Shown here: positions 1 through 4,320 of the stretch, piece after piece
Layout: the number at the start of each line of letters is the position of its first letter
Position numbering within the stretch: the stretch's first letter is position 1
Assembly: GCA_013335845.1 (NCBI GenBank)
Contig: JAAXUU010000122.1
Coordinates: 1-5,293, forward strand
Origin: Actinomycetota bacterium
Lineage (GTDB): Bacteria > Actinomycetota > Coriobacteriia > Coriobacteriales > RUG844
Direction: 5' to 3'
Length of the DNA stretch: 5,293 nt
Translations under genes and position numbers: made by a program
The notes under the pieces: model-generated
The model's database searches: none
What the model was told of the DNA's origin: nothing
Seen by the model: the letters and a program-made list of their open reading frames with translations, nothing else

Positions 1-575
1 GGAAGACAACGGTCGCACGAAATATCGCGGAGAAACTGGGTAAAGAAGACGTGACATTCTTATCGCTCGATTGGTACTATCGCGATCAGTCGGATGTGGC
101 GCCGGAAGAACTCGATAAGTTGAACATGGACCATCCGAACGCATTCGACTGCCAGTTATTGTTGACGCACTTGAGACAACTGCAACAAGGGTTACCGATC
201 GAAGCCCCGGTATATGATTTCCACCTCCATAAACGAATCTCAGAGACGGTGCCGATAACTCCCAAGCCCGTAGCGATTGTAGAAGGTATCCTGATCTTTG
301 CGATGGAAGAATTGCGCTCCGCTTTGGATTTCAAGATCTTCGTCGATGCAGATGCGGACATCCGCTTGATACGCCGCTTAAGTAGAGATATCAAAGAGCG
401 CGGCAGTACGTTCGATGATACCATTAGGCGCTATCTATCCACGGTTAAACCGATGCACGATGCCTTTGTGGAACCCTCGAAAAGGTATGCCGACATCATC
501 GTTCCAAGAGGCGGGGAAAACCAAGTCGCCACCAACTTATTGGCGGATTTCTTGGAAAAATTCATGGTGCGATGA
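1..575 (+). CDS. udk: Uridine kinase (uridine/cytidine kinase), 5' end missing
   Basis: Phosphorylates uridine and cytidine to UMP and CMP with a nucleoside triphosphate, in the cytosolic pyrimidine salvage pathway. The frame is open from the first base; 190 codons plus stop are visible and only the extreme N-terminus is lost, because the first residues (KTT) are the end of the Walker A P-loop (GxxxxGKT[TS]). Numbering from that K: LDWYYRD (22-28, the family's D-x-[FY]-Y-x-D segment), NMDHPNAFD (41-49), PVYDFHLHKR (69-78, nucleoside-binding Y/H), VEGILIF (93-99, Walker B-like), a lid segment DIRLIRRLSRDIKERG (119-134), then TVKPMH and FVEPSKRYADIIVPRGG (147-170). This is close to the family pattern throughout. 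One oddity: Udk usually has ERGRS at the end of the lid, whereas here it is ERGST, so the arginine is replaced. The gene ends 11 bp before a convergent gene and I see no clear terminator. Whatever lies upstream is outside the window. Confidence 0.95.
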   Translation, partial: KTTVARNIAEKLGKEDVTFLSLDWYYRDQSDVAPEELDKLNMDHPNAFDCQLLLTHLRQLQQGLPIEAPVYDFHLHKRISETVPITPKPVAIVEGILIFAMEELRSALDFKIFVDADADIRLIRRLSRDIKERGSTFDDTIRRYLSTVKPMHDAFVEPSKRYADIIVPRGGENQVATNLLADFLEKFMVR

Positions 576-586
576 AACGGCGGCTC

Positions 587-832
587 TTAGCGACGATTTC
601 GAGGGTAGGGTTTCATCACGTTGACGTAATAGATGGTCGCTCCGACGACATTGAGAAACAGAACGACGAATATCCAGAATATACGCTGATTTGGGCCCTG
701 ATATGATGGAGGGAACTCCCAATCGGGGCGATTCGCGAGATCGGCCAATGCGATGGCCCAGAATACTATCAATGGGACTATGACTATGATAGCCGCAACC
801 AGAACGACGATATCCAGTGTTCCTCGCTGCAT
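587..832 (-). CDS. Small two-helix membrane protein, PLDc_N-like
   Basis: An 81-residue integral membrane protein of unknown specific role. Two hydrophobic segments are evident: residues about 6-30 (LDIVVLVAAIIVIVPLIVFW and on) and 50-71 (RIFWIFVVLFLNVVGATIYY). They are joined by a short polar loop, DLANRPDWEFPPSYQGPNQR, and followed by a basic tail (KPYPRNRR). A first helix, a short loop, an aromatic RxxWIxVVL start to helix 2 and G-A-x-x-Y-Y at its end resemble the PLDc_N domain, found at the N-terminus of cardiolipin synthases and phospholipase D proteins but also common as stand-alone small proteins. No catalytic HKD motif is present, so enzymatic activity is not implied. The ATG at 832 is preceded by GAGGAG with a 5-nt spacer, supporting this start. 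A perfect TATAAT lies about 47 bp upstream. It is convergent with udk. The gene is well supported; the family name is from the pattern only. Confidence 0.8.
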   Translation of the reverse strand: MQRGTLDIVVLVAAIIVIVPLIVFWAIALADLANRPDWEFPPSYQGPNQRIFWIFVVLFLNVVGATIYYVNVMKPYPRNRR

Positions 833-837
833 GGAGT

Positions 838-843
838 CTCCTC
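838..843 (-). promoter_or_regulatory. Shine-Dalgarno site of the PLDc_N-like gene
   Basis: On the minus strand GAGGAG is followed by a 5-nt spacer (ACTCC) and the ATG at 832. It fixes the start of the small membrane protein gene. Confidence 0.8.
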
Positions 844-860
844 GCTGTCTATATAAGCGG

Positions 861-914
861 GAATCCGTTCTGTGATTGATTATACACGTCGTTTTACATA
901 ACAGAATGGAATTC
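861..914. repeat. Imperfect inverted repeat, operator-like
   Basis: The left arm GAATCCGTTCTGT (861-873) and right arm ACAGAATGGAATTC (901-914) are reverse complements except for one mismatch (C/T at the seventh base) and one inserted A in the right arm. The 27-bp spacer contains the minus-strand TATAAT at 879-884. The left arm covers the expected transcription start and the right arm covers the expected -35 of the membrane protein gene, the geometry expected of a two-site repressor operator. A weaker third copy of the half-site, CGGTTCTGGATT, lies at 917-928 in the orientation of the left arm. What binds it is not known from the sequence. Confidence 0.5.
879..884 (-). promoter_or_regulatory. 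Candidate -10 box (TATAAT) for the PLDc_N-like gene
   Basis: The minus strand reads TATAAT exactly here, 46 bp above the start codon at 832, placing a start of transcription near 872 and a 5' leader of about 40 nt. The -35 region around 901-907 (ATTCTG or TTCTGT on the minus strand) is a poor match to TTGACA, so activity may need an activator or rest on the -10. The box sits inside an inverted repeat (861-914). Assignment is by consensus match and position only. Confidence 0.55.
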
Positions 915-957
915 GTCGGTTCTGGATTTGTAGGTTCGAAGTGGTAGCGCGAGCCGT

Positions 958-963
958 TATAAT
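958..963 (+). promoter_or_regulatory. Candidate -10 box (TATAAT) for the C39-like gene
   Basis: An exact TATAAT stands 35 bp before the ATG at 999. The hexamer 17 bp upstream is TTCGAA (935-940), matching TTGACA only weakly. Transcription would begin near 970, leaving a leader of about 29 nt with no Shine-Dalgarno. With the minus-strand box at 879-884 it forms a divergent promoter region. Based on consensus match and spacing only. Confidence 0.5.
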
Positions 964-998
964 AAGTCTATGGTAGTTCTCATCACACACATGGGTCG

Positions 999-1709
999 AT
1001 GCAAATGTCCAAGCCAAGCAAAAAAGCGCTGAATATCTTCTACGATTTCGTAAAGGGACGTGAAAAGATCGCTTTCGCGATTTTGCGAGGAGCGGGTGAT
1101 GCACTCGTTGCTACTGCCGCACCTCTCTTGAAGCGCGTGCTACGGGACGTGGACTTACGTGCGAAAATTCCTGATAACTTCGAACACAATCAGGCTGTCG
1201 AGAAAGCTCGACTCGCAAGAGTCTTGAAATCCGGTTATATCGAAAATCAGAAAAGCACCTTGTTCGAGGACATGAAATTGGGAATCGCGGATGTCAACTA
1301 TGCAGGCTGCGGTGTTATTGCATCCTATAATCTGATGAAATCCCTTGGTTACCAAATCACGTTGTCTGAACTTATCGAGCATTTCGAGCAAAGATCTATA
1401 TTGCTCAAAGGCGAATTGGGTATCGATCCTTTCGAGATTGCGAAGTTCTTCAAAAAGCGCGGTTATACAACCGAAATGCTCAAACCGGGTGATACCTCTA
1501 CTGAATATATACGTGTGATAACTACATTCTGGAACGACAAGGATGACATCAAAGACAGCGCACACACCGTCGCTCTTATTCGTGAGAAAGACGGCAGATT
1601 CCACTCGCACAACAACGGCGATACGGAAACGTACGGCACGATAGCCAACTTCTATCACGCGCATCCCAAGGTGAAACCGATCATGGTCGTGGGCGTACAG
1701 CCGAAGTAA
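999..1709 (+). CDS. Orphan C39/papain-like cysteine-peptidase-like protein
   Basis: A 236-residue protein of unknown function. Residues 1-95 are charged and probably helical (KREK- and RVLRDVD-type stretches) with only a weak hydrophobic run at 24-43, and no signal peptide. The second half resembles peptidase C39-like papain folds: YAGCGVIASYNLMKSLGY (101-118) matches the C39 pattern CGxA..x(6)..GY, with C104 as the candidate nucleophile. SAHTVALIREKDGRFHSHNN (187-206) matches the His strand-turn-strand, with H189 as candidate base and N205/N206 or D208 as possible third residue. The usual oxyanion Gln before the Cys is not seen; N100 is at about that place. No ABC transporter or leader substrate is visible nearby, so a bacteriocin-processing role is not supported. 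The start is ATG 999 (or 1005): the frame is closed at 963 with no ATG/GTG/TTG between, yet neither ATG has a Shine-Dalgarno. It may be an inactive relative rather than a peptidase. Confidence 0.7.
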   Translation: MQMSKPSKKALNIFYDFVKGREKIAFAILRGAGDALVATAAPLLKRVLRDVDLRAKIPDNFEHNQAVEKARLARVLKSGYIENQKSTLFEDMKLGIADVNYAGCGVIASYNLMKSLGYQITLSELIEHFEQRSILLKGELGIDPFEIAKFFKKRGYTTEMLKPGDTSTEYIRVITTFWNDKDDIKDSAHTVALIREKDGRFHSHNNGDTETYGTIANFYHAHPKVKPIMVVGVQPK

Positions 1710-1772
1710 AAGTAGCTGAAATCGTTGATAGTGGAGTGTGGTATTCCCGGCCGTGCGACTTATGAGAAGTAA

Positions 1773-2303
1773 TCATTCACCCAGCGTGAAGAGCCACGAA
1801 CAGCTGCAGGAAGTATCGGTGACGTCAGGGTGGCAACTCAGGCATTCACACGTTATACGCTCGTCGATAATTCGCGCGAACTCCGAATATTCGATCAACC
1901 CCACCGGTTTACACGGATGGTACTCCATCCCTTTTCTCGCACGCGCGATTTGAACCCTGCACTCGTTTACGCGGAAGAGGAGGGTGTTATCGGTTAAGAT
2001 CGACTCGTTCTTATTGACATTGGCAACGAAACGCAACGAAAGGGCTTTCTTCAGGCCTTCCAATCCCGCCTGATCAGGCAGGTCGAGGAAGTCTTTTATT
2101 CGCCTAGCTTCGATAACCGTGTATCGTTTCCATGCTTCCGCATCGTGGAACATCGCTTCGTCCATACCGAATTTGCGCTCTATCGACTGGAACCAGACTC
2201 CGTCGAGCGCCATCCAATTCTTCGAGTACATTTCGATGAGTTTGTAGAGGTCTTCTCTTGTGAGGTCCTGTAACACACCTTCGTTTATCATCGTCATCCT
2301 CAT
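1773..2303 (-). CDS. DUF6125-like protein with cysteine-rich C-terminus
   Basis: A 176-residue, apparently soluble protein; it matches my memory of the DUF6125 family of anaerobic bacteria and archaea, whose function is unknown. Typical features, in order: YSKNWMALDGVWFQSIERKFGM (26-47), EAWKRYTVIEARRIKDFL (57-73), GLEGLKKALSLRF (80-92), FRVNECRVQIARARKGM (110-126), CKPVGLIEYSEFARIID (131-147), then a cysteine cluster C152, C154, C157, C166, C168. With C115 and C131 that makes seven cysteines, all in the last third, compatible with metal binding or thiol chemistry, though this is inference. There is no signal peptide or membrane segment. A TTG at 2327 would extend the frame by eight residues, but the ATG at 2303 has AAGGAG five bases upstream and is preferred. 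It is convergent with the C39-like gene (63 bp between stops) and divergent from ade (81 bp between starts). Confidence 0.8.
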   Translation of the reverse strand: MRMTMINEGVLQDLTREDLYKLIEMYSKNWMALDGVWFQSIERKFGMDEAMFHDAEAWKRYTVIEARRIKDFLDLPDQAGLEGLKKALSLRFVANVNKNESILTDNTLLFRVNECRVQIARARKGMEYHPCKPVGLIEYSEFARIIDERITCECLSCHPDVTDTSCSCSWLFTLGE

Positions 2304-2308
2304 TTCAA

Positions 2309-2314
2309 CTCCTT
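2309..2314 (-). promoter_or_regulatory. Shine-Dalgarno site deciding the DUF6125-like start
   Basis: The minus strand reads AAGGAG, a 5-nt spacer TTGAA, then ATG at 2303. It favours this ATG over the in-frame TTG at 2327, which would place the SD inside the coding region. Confidence 0.8.
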
Positions 2315-2333
2315 GCCCCTCGCTCAACTTAAG

Positions 2334-2361
2334 TTTACCATTTCCAATGTGTGCCTATACA
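2334..2361 (+). promoter_or_regulatory. Weak candidate promoter for ade
   Basis: TTTACC (2334-2339), a 16-bp gap, then TATACA (2356-2361) gives 4/6 matches at each hexamer and would leave a leader of about 17 nt including the SD. On the other strand a TGG-TAAACT element (2331-2339), an extended -10 type, could serve the divergent DUF6125-like gene. Both are weak matches; the 81-bp gap must nevertheless hold whatever promoters start these two genes. It is too short for a purine riboswitch with an expression platform, and I see none. Confidence 0.3.
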
Positions 2362-2371
2362 TCTACAACGC

Positions 2372-2377
2372 AGGAGG
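2372..2377 (+). promoter_or_regulatory. Shine-Dalgarno site of ade
   Basis: A perfect AGGAGG is followed by a 7-nt spacer and ATG 2385. It sets the start of ade and excludes the longer frame that opens with TTG at 2313, which would add 24 unrelated residues and run through the promoter and SD. Confidence 0.9.
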
Positions 2378-2384
2378 CCCGGCA

Positions 2385-4190
2385 ATGATCAATAGTTTTT
2401 GCAAGACACCGCTATGGGAAGTAACCACGACGTTGGTTGCGGTTGCGCAAGGCCGGCATCCCGCGGATATCGTCATCAAAAACTCCAAACTGGTCAATGT
2501 GTGCACGGCGGAGATCCAAGAGAACATCGACGTCGCCATAGTAGCGGGGCGTATCGCCTATGTCGGTCAGGCTGATCACTGTATCGGTGTGCATACACAT
2601 GTGATCGATGCCGCCGGCTCCTTTATCGCACCGGGCTTTCTCGACGGGCATATCCATGTCGAGTCTTCCATGTTGGGTGTGGGGGAGTATGCGCGCGCGG
2701 TTGTACCCCATGGTACCGTGGGTATCTATATGGATCCGCACGAGATTTGCAACGTGCTCGGTCTCGATGGGGTGAAGCTCATGGCCGATGATGCCAAGCG
2801 CACCCCGCTCAAGGCGATGATCACCACGCCGTCATGTGTACCGGCGGTGCCGGGGTTCGAGGACACTGGAGCGGTTATCGGTCCTGAGGATATCGCGGAA
2901 GCAGTGACGTGGGATTGTGTCGTCGGTCTCGGCGAAATGATGAACTTCCCCGGGATCTTGGGTGGGAGCCCTCATGCACACGGCGAAGTCGCCGAGACGC
3001 TCAAAGCCGGGCAAACCGTGACAGGGCACTACTCGCTCCCCGAGACGGACCGCGGGCTCAACGCCTATATCGCTTCGGGAATAAGCTGTTGTCATGAGTC
3101 GACGCGCGCGGAGGATGCTCTCGCAAAGATGCGCCTCGGTATGTACGCGATGTTCCGCGAGGGTTCCGCCTGGCATGATCTGCATGAGCTTGCGCCCGTC
3201 ATCACGAACGGCGCCATCGACACTCGTTTCGCGGTGTTGGTCTCGGATGACAACCATCCCAATACCTTGGTTGAAGACGGCCACCTCGACTTCCTCATCC
3301 GTCGCGCGCTCGAAGAGGGTATCGACGTAATCACAGCTATCCAAATGGTGACCATAAACTGTGCTACATGTTTCGGCATGGAGCACGAGCTCGGATCCAT
3401 CGCCCCCGGTAAGTGCGCCGACATCGTCTTTATCGACAACTTGGACGCTATAAACATCACGCGTGTCATCATCGACGGAACCGTCGTCGCCGAGAACGGC
3501 CAACCGACCTTCGACTTCGCTCCCTACGAATACCCCGAGTGGGCCACGAACTCCATGCACATAAAGGGTGCGATCACCCCGGAGTCGTTCATTGTTGCGC
3601 CCGAGGGTCTCGCCGTATGTGACGGGAGCGCCAAGGTGCGCGTGATCGAGGTCATCCCCGCACGTGTCGGCGACGTCGAGAAGCAACTCGAGCTACCGGT
3701 GACTGACGGCAGGATCGAAGCGGATATAAGCCAAGACGTTTTGAAGGCTGTCGTTTTCGAGCGTCACCATGAGACCGGGACCTTCGGAGTGGGTTTCGTG
3801 AAGGGCTTCGGTATCAAAAATGGAGCCATGGCTTCAACGGTCGCCCATGATGCACATAACCTTCTCGTGGTCGGTACGAATGACGAAGATATGGCGCTTG
3901 CCGCCAACACCCTGATCGGATGCGGCGGTGGCATGGTTGCCGTACAAGGTGGGAAAGTCTTGGGGTTGGTCCCTCTGCCTATCGCCGGCCTCATGAACGA
4001 CAAGCCTGCAAGCGAGATGAGTGCGCTGGTATCGAAGCTCGAAGAGGCTTGGGTGACCATCGGGTGCGAGATGCCTTCTCCGTTTATGACAATGGCGCTT
4101 ATCCCCCTGGCCTGCTTGCCTGAGCTGCGGCTGACGAATCGCGGGCTGGTTGATTGCAACACCTTCCAATTCGTGGATTTACTCGTATAG
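2385..4190 (+). CDS. ade: Adenine deaminase (Ade/AdeC type)
   Basis: Deaminates adenine to hypoxanthine and ammonia in cytosolic purine salvage; a metal-dependent member of the amidohydrolase superfamily. At 601 residues it is full length (the family is usually near 570-600). The N-terminal beta-sandwich part is at about 25-85 (PADIVIKNSKLVNVCTAEIQ, DVAIVAGRIAYVG). The TIM-barrel metal site follows: GHIHVESS (88-95, H89 and H91), MDPHEICNVLG (116-126), GLGEMMNFPG (181-190, E184 as bridging-type ligand), TGHYSLP (213-219, H215), CCHEST (235-240, H237) and VSDDNHP (286-292, D288). The C-terminal adenine deaminase domain has VKGFGIKNGAMASTVAHDAHN (472-492), VGTND (496-500), GGGMVAVQGGKVLGLVPLPIAGLM (514-537) and a typical MTMALIPLACLPELRLTNRGLVD ending (568-590). 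The start is set by AGGAGG seven bases before ATG 2385. It is divergent from the DUF6125-like gene and probably monocistronic; a hairpin spans its stop. Sampled lines are more GC-rich than the genes to its left. Confidence 0.97.
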   Translation: MINSFCKTPLWEVTTTLVAVAQGRHPADIVIKNSKLVNVCTAEIQENIDVAIVAGRIAYVGQADHCIGVHTHVIDAAGSFIAPGFLDGHIHVESSMLGVGEYARAVVPHGTVGIYMDPHEICNVLGLDGVKLMADDAKRTPLKAMITTPSCVPAVPGFEDTGAVIGPEDIAEAVTWDCVVGLGEMMNFPGILGGSPHAHGEVAETLKAGQTVTGHYSLPETDRGLNAYIASGISCCHESTRAEDALAKMRLGMYAMFREGSAWHDLHELAPVITNGAIDTRFAVLVSDDNHPNTLVEDGHLDFLIRRALEEGIDVITAIQMVTINCATCFGMEHELGSIAPGKCADIVFIDNLDAINITRVIIDGTVVAENGQPTFDFAPYEYPEWATNSMHIKGAITPESFIVAPEGLAVCDGSAKVRVIEVIPARVGDVEKQLELPVTDGRIEADISQDVLKAVVFERHHETGTFGVGFVKGFGIKNGAMASTVAHDAHNLLVVGTNDEDMALAANTLIGCGGGMVAVQGGKVLGLVPLPIAGLMNDKPASEMSALVSKLEEAWVTIGCEMPSPFMTMALIPLACLPELRLTNRGLVDCNTFQFVDLLV

Positions 4191-4236
4191 TGCTCCGGCT
4201 TTGAACCTGTCTTCCCGTGCTCGAAGCAGGCACTAT
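4187..4236 (+). terminator. Imperfect hairpin over the ade stop, terminator-like
   Basis: ATAGTGC (4187-4193) and GCACTAT (4230-4236) are perfect reverse complements; an extra T4194-G4229 wobble extends the stem. After a 3x1 internal loop a second stem forms between GCTTTGA (4198-4204) and TCGAAGC (4221-4227), with one G-U pair and a 16-nt loop. No T-run follows (the next bases are CGAAGTTACTC), so it is not a classic Rho-independent terminator; it may instead stabilise the 3' end of the ade mRNA or mark a Rho-dependent end. It begins within the last two codons of ade. Folding is judged by eye. Confidence 0.35.
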
Positions 4237-4256
4237 CGAAGTTACTCACAAGTATC

Positions 4257-4274
4257 TATACTGTGCCTTACAAT
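4257..4274 (+). promoter_or_regulatory. Candidate -10 region of the GLUG-repeat gene
   Basis: Two near-consensus -10 hexamers occur in the 130-bp gap after ade: TATACT (4257-4262) and TACAAT (4269-4274), each 5/6. No good TTGACA-like hexamer is found at 16-18 bp upstream of either. A start near 4270-4281 would leave a 40-50 nt leader containing the SD at 4305. Apart from this and the ade hairpin I see nothing else in the gap. Confidence 0.3.
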
Positions 4275-4304
4275 CGCATAACGGCGTACAGTTCTTCCTT
4301 CCCT

Positions 4305-4310
4305 AAGGAG
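4305..4310 (+). promoter_or_regulatory. Shine-Dalgarno site of the GLUG-repeat gene
   Basis: AAGGAG lies 10 nt before ATG 4321, slightly long but workable. The next in-frame ATG (4330) would be 19 nt away, so 4321 is the better start. Confidence 0.75.
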
Positions 4311-4320
4311 CGTGACTGGT

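Noticed and set aside
576..586. Shared bidirectional terminator between udk and the PLDc_N-like gene
   Set aside because: The gap is only 11 bp and no GC-rich stem with flanking T or A run is seen there or just beyond.
850..855. TATATA as a plus-strand -10 box
   Set aside because: It lies 144 bp from the next plus-strand gene, has no -35 partner, and a perfect TATAAT lies much closer at 958-963.
1155..1664. Open minus-strand frame opposite the C39-like gene (169 codons)
   Set aside because: The forward frame has a coherent domain pattern and promoter, while the reverse product has no recognisable motif or upstream SD.
1710..1772. Terminator between the convergent C39-like and DUF6125-like genes
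   Set aside because: No stem of useful length with a T-run on either strand; only the short self-complementary CGGCCG is present.
2832..3686. Long open frame on the minus strand opposite ade (284 codons)
   Set aside because: It lies wholly within a clearly recognisable ade gene, its product is rich in D, V, R, G and H with no family pattern, and no SD precedes it. It is a shadow of GC-rich codon use.
3764..4249. Minus-strand frame across the 3' end of ade
   Set aside because: Antisense to conserved ade C-terminal motifs, with no family signal of its own.
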